NCBI GenBank assembly: GCA_007258455.2
Contig: VDFB02193867.1
Coordinates: 527,364,751 to 527,428,750, forward strand
Source of the DNA: Sequoia sempervirens
Lineage: Eukaryota; Streptophyta; Pinopsida; Cupressales; Cupressaceae
Reading direction: 5' to 3'
Length of the DNA stretch: 64,000 bases
Position numbers and translations under genes: made by a program. Each line of letters starts with the position of its first letter. Position 1 is the stretch's first letter. Positions 46,150 through 58,369 of this stretch are shown one piece after another. The notes under the pieces are model-generated. The model saw only the letters and a list, made by a program, of their open reading frames with translations, made no database searches and had not been told where the DNA came from.

Positions 46150-46908
46150 GGTATGTGCAGGATCATCATGGAAAAAATAGGCCCTTAAGTGGCAAAAAAT
46201 TCAGAAAAATCAGAGTTAGGCAACTTGAAGTAAAACTTTGAATAAGTTATCTATATTTTTCAAAAATATGTAAGAATAGAATTTGTAGAAAATTTAATTT
46301 AGTTTCTAAACTACTAGGTTTGTTTTTTTTAAATCTATTTGGTGAAAGTTTGAAATTTCAATCAAATTGTACTTAAGTTTTAGGGAAAAAAAAGTAGGTG
46401 TTTGTCACCACCCTAACCACAATAAAATGATAATATTTTAAATATAAGTAGAGGACTCATGCCCGATGTGATACATATTTTTTTTGTAATTTTTTTCAAG
46501 TAAATAATTAACTATCAATTTTTTATTACAACTTTTTTTAAAATATAAAAGCTTGTATGTCTGACCACCTTAACTTGGTCAAAAATTCATGAAATTCAAT
46601 TTTTCTTTTTTTAAGGTATGCGAAGCATAAAGTGTGACACATGTTTTCAATTCAAAAAATGTGATATCATTTGAAAGCTATAGATATTTTTCAATCAACC
46701 TATCAATTAGGACTTTAGTTGTAATTTGAATAGAAAATGAATAATAATTACTTATTAAATTCAAAGTAAAGAATAATTTATATCGGTGGAAAGATGGGAA
46801 TCTCCTTTGAAAACCCTTTTCATTTCGTCAATTTTGGGTAAAAAAATAGTCGTCAGCCACATACCCATCATATTGGCACTTTTTGGCCCATCATGATCTT
46901 GCACATAC
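46150..46908. mobile_element. Non-autonomous TIR element, copy B (759 bp)
   Basis: Ends GGTATGTGCAGGATCATCAT and ATGATCTTGCACATAC, same orientation as copy A and alignable along its whole length. Flanks are CCCCATG and CCCCATA, a 7-bp duplication with one change. Inserted in the non-coding part of the minus-strand Ty3 element. No open frame of interest inside. Confidence 0.85.
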
Positions 46909-47472
46909 CCCCATATAGAATCCTAAGATAAAACATAAGGGATCCATGGGTCTAGGGTTATCCTTATCTCTTTGCTAAAGTGATATAATCAAGCTCAAAA
47001 TCATCATCATTCCCCAAATGACTCATGGAACAAGGAGCATAAAGGAATAATGACACATAGAGAGAGAAAACAAAGGAAAGATTTTGGTTCAACATGGAAG
47101 TGACCAAAATTTCTAGATGCCTTACATCATCCCCAAAAGGAAAACACAAGACAAATGAAAAAAAAATAGTTATGATAGGTAGAAGAATGAAGATACAAAT
47201 AGAAGAATGTCTTGAAAGATTCACTTCCTTTGTATCCTTGCACCAACGAAGTGACAAGGGTCATCCAAAGTAGGTTCACAAACATATAAAGAAATACCAA
47301 GCAAAACAATATGGGGGATCACATTATGCACATGCAATCACAAAGAACATGAAAAGAAAAATAAATGACTAGTATGGCACATGTGATTCAACCTATAACA
47401 GGTCATCTGTATCCCAATCTTGTTCATCATATGTGAAAAGTAGACAACCAACCAAAGGGACAACAACAAGTG

Positions 47473-48869
47473 CTATACTAGGAGCATCACTGGTTCAATA
47501 CATGGTGAGTTACTCGGATTTATAGGAGGGTCATCATGGTTGTTATCATTTAAGCTCATGTAAGAGGAAAAAAATAAATTTAAATTTTTATGAACTTCCT
47601 CATCAATCTTAGCAATCTCATTATCATCATCCAAGTTAATCATAATAGGAGGCCTAATGACAATGTCCATTAATGTTTCTTATTGTATTTTGTTTGGAAA
47701 AGGTGGAGAATCATCATGCTTTTCTTGAGTTAAATCTTGTTGTTAATTTTTTATTTATTCTCTTATGTTAACTTATGAGTAATAGCATGATGTCTATACC
47801 TACGCTCTAGCATTTCTATTTCTTTTTGTACGATTTTCAAGTTGTGATTGTGTAGGAGCGGGTTTATCAACCATAGGTTTATTTTCTTCCCACAAGGGAG
47901 GAATGGAAGGAACCATGGGAGGTTGTTCAAACACTTTCTCTTTAGCTTTATAAACTTGTTTGATCTTAGGAGGTGCAATAGGATTTATTTGGTTATCTCT
48001 TGGTCTTTTATAGGAAATAGGTGAAGGATTTTTTATGTGTTGGTCTTGGTTATTTGGAAGGGATTTTGGTTTGATCATGGTCTCATCAATGATAGGAGGC
48101 TCAATCATTAGTTGAGGCATGTTGCTAAGGGATAATTCTGTTATGCGCCTTGCCTTGAACTTTGGATAAGATTTGAAAGAGAAGTCTTTACATGGCTTAA
48201 AAGGTTCCATAGGTTCAAGCCAAAATAAATCCAATGAGAAATTCCCATGAGAAGGCATGGGACTGAAGCCAGTATGATGCACAATAAAGATATCATTACC
48301 AAATGAAAACTTTAAGAAATTATGCACAATCGATAGGATGACATCCCTAGAGTCTAGCCATGGATAACCAAGATTCACATGGAATTGGTTTGAAGATGGG
48401 ATGATGGAGAATAAGAAATTCAATTATTTTGGTTCAACTTTTAAAGGAAGAGTGATCAAACCTATCATGGGGAACTTGCAAAACCATTATGTGTTTTGAT
48501 CCATGCTTTTAGTTGTTCATAAGCATCTTGATAAAGTTCATGCACAACCAAGAATTCTTCAGTGATCACATTCTCTACACACATTGGATCAATTAATATC
48601 CCATTATTAGACTTGTCATTGATTCTTGCAGTAATGTAAAGAGGACCATCAGGTGCACATCTAATTATTTCATTTTGTGAGAAAGCAATGTCAAGGGAAA
48701 TTTTGGTTTGGCCCTTACAAGGTTGAACATCAATGAATCTGAACTTTCCTTGCAAGCCTTCTTCATTATCACTTGTATTATCATTATTTTGGTCTCGAAG
48801 TTTATCAACATTCATCACATCATTCTTGTCATCACAATATTTTACAAAAGATATATTATGATTTGGCAT
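47473..48869 (-). pseudogene. Protease-region relic of the minus-strand Ty3 element
   Basis: 48869-48465 reads GPLYITARINDKSNNGILID followed by PMCVENVITEEFL. The retropepsin Asp-x-Gly-Ala is changed to DPMCV, so the active site is lost. 48423-47800 continues with FHVNLGYPWLDSRDVILSIV and HNFLKFSFGNDIFIVHH, then a Pro-rich tail (PPLWEENKPMVDKPAP). 47670-47473 adds an acidic piece. Such gag-protease proteins without pol are known from non-autonomous plant Ty3 elements. Confidence 0.7.
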
Positions 48870-50118
48870 GGGATTAGTAAAGATTTACATATTTTGGTTG
48901 GGTGGGGAAATGGACTTATTTCCTTGATCATTAAAACCACCAATTTGGATGTGATTAGAATCAATGAGGTCTTGCACAATATTTTTAAGATACATTGTTT
49001 TGTATCATTTCCATTTTGTTGGTGATAATGAAAAAAGGCATTTGAGTTAAAGTTTGGAGTTAAGGGCATAGTTGTGTCAATGGCTCTGACAGGAGGTAAG
49101 GTGCCTAAGTTTTTAGTCATAAGTTGCAACATAATGGAATGAAGGTTATCAGGTAACGAAGTAAATTTTCTACTCCTTTCCCTAAATGGATATGGATTTG
49201 TCATTTTTATGGTAGCCACTTGGGAGTTAACATATTGAATTTTTTGAGGTGTATTTAGTTGTAAAATTCCCTTATTTTGTTTCTTAAATGGTTGGAAATT
49301 GTTATGGGGCACAAATTCAGATTTCTTGGGATGGTTGGAAGAATTTTTCATTTCATGATGACTAATTGAATTCTAATAGTCACAAAGGGTCGTGCATAGA
49401 TTGTTAAGGAGGGAAATTTTATCATCCCAACCTTTTCTTGTATTTTTTCTTGCAATTTTTCAAAGATTTCAATAAACATTCTTAGAAGATCAACATCGAG
49501 AATCTTAATGTTGATTTGTGAGTAAAGCAATTGATAATGAGCAATAAAGTCTATGACCTTTTCATCATCCTTTTATTCACATTGCATTAAATCAACTAAG
49601 TTCATCTTGGGACCCATGTTCACTTGGAAATAATTAAGAAAGGCATCAACAAGTTCATTTAATGAATGAATTGAGTTATTCGGTAAAGAAGAAAAACACT
49701 CCAAGGAAGTATATTTAAAGGATCTAGGGAAAATTTTAGCCAAGAACTTATCCTCAAAATTGAAGTAACTACATAAGGCTATTTATGTCAAGACATGGTT
49801 ACTAGGGTCTCCTTTTCCACCGTATTTATCAAATCTAGGAATCTCTATACCTTGTGGCATTTGTGCTCTTAATATCTCCAAGGATAAAGGGTTTCTTTTG
49901 ACATATTATGATGGTTCACCATTTTGACTTTGGTTCAATGTGGCAATTTGTTGTTCAAGGGATGAAACATTTTGTAAGAGTTGGTTAAGGATGGAATCAT
50001 TTGTTGTTTTTTGAGATAGAGGTGAATAAAGGTGGAGGTGTGTATGTATCTGGAGGGCAAGTGAATTGTAATTTTGTGAGGGGATATGGATTAGGAAAAT
50101 TGATATTTGAATGAACAA
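48842..50118 (-). pseudogene. gag relic of the minus-strand Ty3 element
   Basis: On the minus strand 50118-49906 holds NQLLQNVSSLEQQIATLN. The gag core follows with breaks: GIEIPRFDKYGGKGDPSNHV, LAKIFPRSFKYTSLE, SLPNNSIHSLNELVDAF, GPKMNLVDLMQ and KVIDFIAHYQLLYSQI, to about 49350. 49351-48842 carries FTSLPDNLHSIMLQLMTKNL and a degraded zinc-type box (FHYHQQNGNDTKQC) at about 49030-48990. Several stops are present. The protein would assemble particles. Confidence 0.75.
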
Positions 50119-51054
50119 AGCTAAGAAGATTCCTAGTGGAAATACCTAAGGTTGTATTGAATTTATAGTTGGTTGTATGGTTGTAGTAACATGTGGGTTG
50201 GTGTATGCAAGAATAGAGGCCATAGTTGTAGGATGAGGAATTTGACTACCATCTTGACTTTGAGTGTACGCCAAAGTTTGAGAACAACTAGCTATTGTAG
50301 GAATTTTTTTATCAATAATGTGAGCTAGGCTTCACACAGTCTCTATTCCTTGCTTGTTATCAAACATTTTCCTCATGTTATCTATGATATGAATTGTAGT
50401 ACGGACATTGTATTTATTACTCACAGAGTTTTGCAATTTCTCTAAATCAAGTCATCCATTTATTTGAGTTCTTCTTGAGGGACATTAGCAACCATTATTT
50501 CAACATCAATCATAATGTTTGTTGGAAAAGTAGTCATGGGAAATGAGGTATCAAAGCTATGGTCCATAGTGGGTTAACTAGTATCAACACTATGAGTGAA
50601 AGAGTTGGAAAAATCAAGATCCATGGTGGATGTAGTAGTGCGGGATGACATGAGTCTAGAACTATGTCTCACTATAATATTGGTAATTGGACACTAGGTT
50701 GTGAAGCTCATACAAGGTCAACCAAACCTAAGTGCAGCCAAAATGGATAATGGGCACTAGACAAATGCAATAAACACCCAAAATAGGAAGTGGAATGTAA
50801 GTATGTAAAATGAGAGAAATTTTTAGATTTAAAATAAGATAATTTAATAATTATTCTATGCAAAAACCTAAAAATGATGTCTTTTAATGCCAATTTTGAT
50901 TTCAAACAATGCACTCAATTTGACCAATTGAATTTAATGCAAACAGTGACAAAATTTTCTAATTTATGAAATTGAAACATAGATTTAACAACAAAATAGA
51001 ATGAAGCAAACAGAGATAAACTAATACCCAAAAATTTAAAAAATAACATGTATA

Positions 51055-51086
51055 GGGACTTATTCACCCTAGGGTGAATGAGTCCC
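51055..51086. repeat. Palindromic motif copy 3, near-perfect 32 bp
   Basis: The core ATTCACCCTAGGGTGAAT (51062-51079) is a perfect palindrome, and it extends outward to GGGACT..AGTCCC with one mismatched pair. Confidence 0.9.
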
Positions 51087-51543
51087 AAGTCAGGGTTTTG
51101 AAAAATCAAAGTTTGAATTTCTTGTTTAATGTTTGAATTTCTAGTTTCATGTTGCCAACTATGATTTAAGTGACATAATTTTCCAAATTTAGGTGTCCTA
51201 ATGCAAATGAAATGAGTGACAAATGACGAACAAAGTAACACTTTTTGAAATGCAATTTTGACCAAATTTGTGAATGGGGATGATTGAAAATACACTAATA
51301 TGCAAGTACTATGCAAAACCAATGTAATATACATGCAATTTTTTTTGGATTTTTTAGATTTTAAATGATGCAAAATTCAAATTTAAAACCCTAAATAAGA
51401 TGAAAACCAACAAAATTTTAACAACCCTAAATGAAATGAAAACTAAGGCAACTCTTAGATCTAGGGTTTGAATGGACTCCAATTTCAAAAAAATTGATGT
51501 ACAATGTCAGGTTCACCAAAATGAAATGGTGAAAAATGAAGTG

Positions 51544-51775
51544 TTTGATGGAATGGGGGTATGCACCTATCTTATTTCATTAGGAAAAATAGATCCCAAA
51601 AGATAAGATTAACTTTCAACACTTAGTTGAGTCAACCTTAATGGAGATCTTATTGTTTTCCTTATGATTAAGGAGGGAGTAAATAAGCCTGAAATGCACT
51701 TTTACGAGATAAATGAAAAATACAAAATGCATGTAATTATGCAATGTGAAACATGAATCATAAATTTAAAGCATA
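51544..51775 (-). repeat. Right bounding repeat (5' LTR part) of the minus-strand element
   Basis: Partner of 43755-43979. On the minus strand it ends CATCAAACA, a normal LTR end. It is followed by a small hairpin TTCACCAAAATGAAATGGTGAA-like phrase at 51514-51535, not by a recognisable primer-binding site. Confidence 0.65.
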
Positions 51776-54673
51776 TCAAAAATATAACACTAACTCATTT
51801 GATTGAAAAATCTGATGAAAATGTCCAAAGAAATACTTATAATTTGATGTATCGTCGGTTGCTTGTAAAATTTGATGTGTTATTTTTAATTTTTTAAAAG
51901 TTTATCTCTGACGTTCGTCGAAATTTCAACGAGCCTGGGTTTCATGGAAATTTTGACTATCAGTTTCATCGAAATTTCGAGAAACATGAAAAATAAGAAA
52001 AAAATCAAATTATGGCTGACATAAAGAAAAGTGAGTTCATTGATTTATTGTGACAATGTTTTTCTCTACTTGAGATAATTTGTGGAGAACTAAGGACAAT
52101 TTTCTTGGGAAAAATTAGAAAAAGTTCAAGAAGTTATCGCCAGGTTGAGGGTAGTCATTGTCTTTTTGCAGAGTTCAGTTGTGAAGTTAGATTTGTAGTT
52201 CCAGGTTTGAAAATCATATTTTAAAGCAAAATTTCATTTGATTTCATTTTTAGAGGTTTAAGGTTTTGAGAATTTCATGTCCAGATTTTGTTGTGTGGAA
52301 TCACCATAAGATCACAACCAAGGAATAGATTCTTGTGACTATAATTATGTAATCCATAACTCTATTGGTCATGTGGCACAATTGTGTTATAACAAATACA
52401 AGATGCATTCATGTGTGACCCAAGTTTAATGTGGCTATGTTGTGATAGAAATGGAGGCACTCATATAATGTAGTTAATTCAGGTTGTATAATGCAGGTGT
52501 CAATCATCATTGGGTGCATTGAGGTTGTCTCAAGTTTAACAGGTTAGGATGTAATTATAGCATGATCAAGAGTGATTACCTCTTGCTGCAATAAAGAGCC
52601 TATAACTCTGGTTGATATGCAGAGTGGTTGTGTTATATCAATTATGTAGTGCATTCAAGCACAACCCATGTTTAATGGGATATTCTAGAGAGTGATCAAT
52701 ATTTTCTAAACCTTATGAATTCCACTTAAAAGTGTATAGCTTAAACTACAAACTAAGTTTGTTACATACTTGAATGCAATCTTGGGTTACCACAAACTAT
52801 AATAATGTGATATGCTAATAACCATTATGGAAAGTATTAAAGAAAGACCCATGCTATATAGGATACATTTCCTTGATCAGGTTTACATACCTTAATGATC
52901 AAACACAAGCTTCCCACACACTCTAGGATACAATCCAAGATCATACCACAACTTTGTCAAGGCAACTAATTTTCTAACCCAATATTTAAGGTTGTTTTTT
53001 AATACCAACAGAAGCATTGGTAAGAGCATGATTAGGGTACAAAACCTAGGCCTCCATAGAAACATAGACAATAACTCTAGCAGATTAGTGAGGTTACAAT
53101 AATAGAAAGATTGAGACATTGTAGCTAATAAGAAAATCTTGCAATCTAAAGATTGTAGCCAATAACAAGCACACTATGTAGCTTAGTGACATTTGTAAAT
53201 GAAATCTATGGTAAGAAGAATGACATTCACTTTAGATGTGACAGTCAAAAAGAGGCTGAGTAGTGACAAGATAATAAAACTCAAACCTTGCATAGTAAAG
53301 TGGAGATTTTAATAGTGAGTCTCCTTACCCCCTTGCTGACCTTAAAGGTTTTTCAAATGCTTTTGGTATTGTTAGACAAGGCAAATGCAATCAGGTAATG
53401 ACTTTCCAATGAAGTAACAGTTGTAATCATAGGTTCAATGTTTCTTCTTAGCCATTAATGTATAATGGAGGTAGTGGATTGCATGTTTGAGTAGTGTTTT
53501 GAGACTCATCAAAGATGGGAGAATAGTGAATAATACCTTGTGGATTGTGAAGTAGTGTCAATAAGGTTGAAGGATCTTAAGATATACAATACCATGAAAC
53601 AATGAGTCCCCTGTAGTAAGTAGGCAGTCTATAGGGTATAGTTTGATTTTATAGAAGGATGCTCATTAAAGGAATCTTCAAGTGATAGTGAGTGAGTTGT
53701 TTGAGATTGCAAATGGGGGTGCAATACCCAGTCTTAAAGGAAGTTAGAAAAGTAGTAAATGTGAAAGAAAATCAAATCGTACACAACAAACAATTTACAA
53801 TGTTATCTTGCATAATGCTTTGAGTTTGAAGACAAAAATCTCATTGTATCTTGATAAAAGTGGTGACCTTAATGTCAATCATTGGCAACCATGATTTTAA
53901 AACATGCAATTGTGCTTATGGAGGCAACATTTTAAGCAAGAAAGTGAGTGGTGGTTTGGAACAATGGCAGGTACAAAGGACTTTCTTTATATGCATACTA
54001 TGCAATCTAGCTTAAGACAGCATTCTTAGAAGAGATTGAAGGTGGATTATGGAAGTCAAGGGTTACCATAAAAATGATTAAAGAAAAAATTGAGATCTAT
54101 TTAAAAGCCATGGTCATGAAGATATTAAAGATGTCACATTCAAAACCCTAGTAGATGGAGTAATGAATACAGTTCCAAAGAAGATAGTGTGTTGGGGCAG
54201 ATTTAGGAGATTAATTACAGGGAAATACATCATTTATTTATCTTCTAATTAAAAGAAATCATTCTAAACGCTATATATGATACATTGATACTTCAAAATC
54301 CTCTGAAGGAATTTGAGATTATGTAAATATATGTCAAGTAAATACCTAGATTACAAATAGTAGCGAGAACAATGTAAGATTTGTTGAGTAGAGCAGGAAT
54401 GAGATAAGCAACAATGAATCCTATGCCTCCTTTCACGCACATCTCTTCACCATTCTCTATCATTCTTTACGGAAAAACTTCACAATTTTGGTGCTCTATG
54501 CTTGAAAATAATGTTTTGATGAAGGTTTTAGAGTATGTTTATTAAAATGAAAACTCCATTCGGGTGGGCTATGCCTGAGAATAAGATTTTGACAAAAATT
54601 TTAGGGTATGTTTATTAAAGTTTTAGAGTATTTTGGCGGTCTATATTCTTGATTCCTTAAGTGATTTACTCAA
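51776..54673. other. Gene-free AT-rich stretch
   Basis: No recognisable coding block. Two loosely similar phrases (52370-52433 and 52623-52680, each with a GTGTTATA..AT..GCATTCA core followed by ..CCCA.GTTTAATG) suggest decayed tandem units. 51895-51975 repeats TCGAAATTTC-type words. I see no gene. Confidence 0.45.
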
Positions 54674-54873
54674 ATGGATTGTGACTAAATAAATGACTAA
54701 CTATTTAGTCATTTTTATGTGTGACTAAATAATTTTTAATCAATGACCAAACTAGTAATTTATTTACTCATTTATAGCTAAGTTGCAAAAAATGAGCAGA
54801 ATTTAGTCATTTTTAGTTGTTGTGACTAAATTTTTTAGTCACCTAGTCATTTATTTGCTAAATTCTACTAGTG
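54674..54873 (-). mobile_element. CACTA-type transposon terminus with subterminal repeats
   Basis: Read on the minus strand from 54873 the end is CACTAGTAGAATTTAGC, a typical CACTA-superfamily terminus. The next ~190 bases hold at least eight copies of TGACTAA in both orientations (about 54682, 54694, 54703, 54722, 54801, 54823, 54834 and 54844). These are like the subterminal repeats bound by the accessory protein of such elements. The body would extend to lower coordinates. The opposite end was not found. Confidence 0.6.
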
Positions 54874-55313
54874 TGTGCTTCCTTGTGCAATTAGGGCTCT
54901 CTCAATGTTGAGGGCCCTAGGGATAAGCTCATCATAAGAAGTGACACATTGCATCTATAACTAAAAGGATAAATCTATATTGACATTAGCAATGATGATT
55001 CCAACTTGTTGCTCCTTAGGAATGGGTCTCTTGCTCTTACTAGCTCACTACCTCCATCGTTGTAGGAAGTTTTCAATCAAGTTCAATTTTCTAATTTTAG
55101 GAGTCTAATGGTTGGAAATCATAGTAAAATCAAAATTTAATAAGTTTTAGAATTAGCATTTTAAAGTGTTTTTTGGAGTCATTAACTTCAGAATATCTTC
55201 TCTTTTGCAGGGGTGGTTGCATGGAAATTTTTTTTGGTATAAAATATTGGAATTATTAGATTTTGTTACTTGTTTATGAATAAAAATTATTGGAGTGTGA
55301 GTTTGATATTTGG

Positions 55314-56094
55314 GTACGTGCAGGATCATGATGAGCCAAAAAGTGGTAATATGATGAGTATTTGTAGGGCATGTGGCTGACGACTTTTTTTTAACCCAAA
55401 ATTGATGCAATGAAAAGCATTTTTAAAGGAGATTCTTAGCTTTCCACCAATATAAATTATGCTTTACTTTGAATTTAATAAGTAATTATTATTCATTTTC
55501 TATTTGAATTACGACTAAAGTGCTGATTGATAGGCTTATTGAAAAAAATCTATAGCTTTCAAACGGTATCACATTTTTTGAATCCAAAACATGTATCACA
55601 TTCTATGCTTCACATAATATAGGATTAACAAAAGAAAAAATGAATTTCATGAATTTTTGACCAAGTTAAGGTGGTTAGACATAAAAGTTTTTATATTTTT
55701 TAAAAGTTGTAATAAAAAATCATAATTAATTATTTACTTGGAAAAAAATTACAAAAAAATATGCATCACATTCGGACACGAGTCCTCTATTTATTTCTAA
55801 AATATTATAATTTTTTTTTATCATTTTATTGTGGTTAGGGTGGTTAGACACCTACTTATTTTTCCTTGAAATTTAAGTACTACTACATTGAAATTTCAAA
55901 TTTTCACCTAAATAGATTTTTAAAAAAACTTAGTAGTTTAGAAAATACATTCAAATTTTCTATAGATTCTATTCTTACATATTTTTTGAAATAATATAGA
56001 TAACTTATTTGAATTTTTCGTCAAGCTTCTAACTCATTTTTCTGATTTTTGCCACTTAAGGGCTTGTTTTTTCTATGATGATCCTGCACATACC
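55314..56094. mobile_element. Non-autonomous TIR element, copy C (781 bp, inverted)
   Basis: Reverse complement of copies A and B: starts GTACGTGCAGGATCATGATG and ends ATGATGATCCTGCACATACC. Flanks TATTTGG and CATTTTT agree at only four of seven positions, so its target duplication has decayed or the ends are slightly misplaced. It lies 40 bases before the CACTA transposase relic. Confidence 0.82.
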
Positions 56095-56136
56095 CATTTT
56101 TTGAAGATCTAAATAGTCAAGCTTGGTAAAGAAAAA

Positions 56137-58140
56137 TCATGTCAGATAATATTAGTCTAGAACAAAATGAAGAGAAACTTGATAGATTGTGGGCTAGATT
56201 GAAAATAAAGGGTGATGGGAAATGTAATTGTCCTTGCAAGAATTAGAAGGGCTTAAAGACGAGATGATTTTTAATCACAACAGCTAAGAAACATTGTAGG
56301 AAACATGGTCACATTGAATGGAGGCATGATTATCATCCATTGATAAGTTGTTCATTATATGTGTCTTTATTGATTGAATTTGTAAATGTTTATATCATTT
56401 TAACATTTTATATATATATAATCACTTGATCATGATCATGGTTTATTTGTGTCTATCATTATTATAAAGGTGAGACACCGTAGGATAGATGATATGGATT
56501 ATCATGGCCCAAAGAATGTGGTTTTGCAAGCGGACGAACATGGAGCTATGAATATCGAAGATGAAGTTAATGATCCTATGGAAGAAGATGAATATGCGCC
56601 AGAAAACATAGTTGAAGATGATGGTACAAATACATTGATCTATGACACATTTAGTGGCAGAGCTAATCATGATGATCAAGATGACTTTGATGATGTTCAT
56701 GATTTACCTATACTTGAGAAGTCATACGAGCTCCTTTATGAAGGCTCCCAAACAACTCTTCTCTTTGTTGTATTGTTGCTGTTGAACTTGAAGGTTATGA
56801 ATGGTTTATCAAACATAGCAATCTCACAAATGTTAAGGTATGTCATATATGTCATCTTTTTTCATCTATTTTAATTATTGTTAGTTCATCACTAGTAAAT
56901 AAAGGATGAATTAAGTACCATTAATATTCTTTATGTTAATAAATTATTTTTTGTTGTAGATTGATTGGTGAATTTTTGTTACCACCATCAAATATTTTAC
57001 CTCTCTCATACTGAGATTTATCTGGCATTATGAAAGATATTGGAATGGAGTATCAAGCAATAGATGCATGTCCCAATGATCATATTATATATCATAAACA
57101 ACATGAATTTGCAACAGAATGCCCAAAATGTCATATCAGTAGATATCGAATAGATCAACTAACAAAAAAGGTGCCTCACAAGGTTCTTCGTTATATTCCC
57201 ATTATTCCACATATGCAACAATTATTTAGGTGTAAAAGCTTAGCACAATTTATGGATTACCATGCACGGAATAGAAGCACGTGGAGATGACATTCTTTGA
57301 ATGCCTACGGATGGTTCTCCATTTAGGGACATGGAGGAAAAATGGCCACACTTTAAAGAAGAACCTCGTAATCTTAGGCTTTCATTGGGAGTGGATGGTG
57401 TCAATCCATTTGGAGAGCTGAGATCTATTTACTCAGTGTGGCCTATTTTTGTTATCAACAATAACATTCCTCCATGGATGTCAATAAAGAGGGAGCTCAC
57501 ACATAATGTTGTCAATGATTGTTCCAGGTATTTTTTTACATCAATTTTCTTTAATGTAGTAGCATCTCATTTGTCTTATTTGTTGCATAATGACATATTT
57601 TTTTCATTCAATAGTCATGTACATTAATTTATATATATTGTAGTAAAATGATTATAATAATTATGTAATGTTTATGTTCATTCAACTAGGTAAGTACCGT
57701 TAAAGATATGAATGTATATATCGAGCCTCTTATCGATGAGTTACTAAAGTTATGGAATGGCATCACTATGTATGATGTCTCTAGACCAATAGGACAAAGA
57801 CAATTTCAATTCCATACAATGCTTGTATGGACAATTCATGATGCCCAGGGCTAACACATTTTTGTGGTATGTTATAACATTGACTACACTTTAAAACTAT
57901 TTAATTTTATGAAGTAGATATCATGCATGTTTTTAAAATAATCTATTCATTATATATATTATAAAAATTGACATATTTAATCCAATTATATATGATCTTG
58001 CGGTCTTCAAACAAAGGAAAAATTTGCATGTCCAATTTGTGGTCCAAAGATGAAATCTTGTCATTCAACAAGTTTAGGAAAGCAGGTGTTTGATGAGTAT
58101 AGGCACTTCCTCCATAGAAATCATAAGTATTGAACTACTG
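56137..58140 (+). pseudogene. TNP2 transposase relic, N-terminal and core part
   Basis: Starts MSDNISLEQNEEKLDRLWAR then CNCPCKN (Cys-rich association domain). Next is an acidic block 56449-56830 ending in LEKSYELLYEGSQTTL. A likely intron is 56838-56959 (GTATGT..TTGTAG). The core reads IGMEYQAIDACPNDHIIYHK, CPKCHISRYR and PHKVLRYIPIIPHMQQLF, then at 57300-57510 SPFRDMEEKWPHFKEEPRNL, SLGVDGVNPFG and FVINNNIPPWMSIKRE. After a second likely intron (about 57528-57689) comes MNVYIEPLIDELLKLWNGI and KFACPICGPKM. TNP2 cuts and moves the element; stops at several points make it inactive. Confidence 0.82.
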
Positions 58141-58369
58141 AAAAACATCTTTTCAATGAGAAAGAAGAGACATCAAAACCATGAAGAATGACACCTCGCC
58201 TATGGAAGTTGGAATATAATAGAATTAATCGTCAAGGTTATACATCAGATCAAATTGTTTATCTATCATATATGATATGTTGTGATTTTTTATTTTTATA
58301 TTATGTTGGGTTTACTCATGTTGTAATTGACAATGATTGTCATTGTTAATTTTTTTAACTTATATGCTT

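Larger units (their letters stand above)
43755..51775 (-). mobile_element. Minus-strand Ty3-type element with gag-protease only
   Basis: Direct repeats of ~230 bp (43755-43979 and 51544-51775; both with TTTGATGGAATGGGGGTA and TTATGCAATGTGAAACATGA) flank a minus-strand gag-protease relic at 50118-47473. Between 47470 and 43980 no RT, RNase H or integrase can be read. A 759-bp TIR element (46150-46908) is inserted there. It is a second pol-less Ty3 element, in the opposite orientation to the one at 7963. The bounding repeats may be only the best-preserved part of longer LTRs; no clean primer-binding site was found. Confidence 0.62.

Noticed and set aside
55314..56094. Copy C of the TIR element as the 5' end of the CACTA transposon
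   Set aside because: Its ends are GGTATGTGC-type, not CACTA, and two further copies occur far from any CACTA gene.
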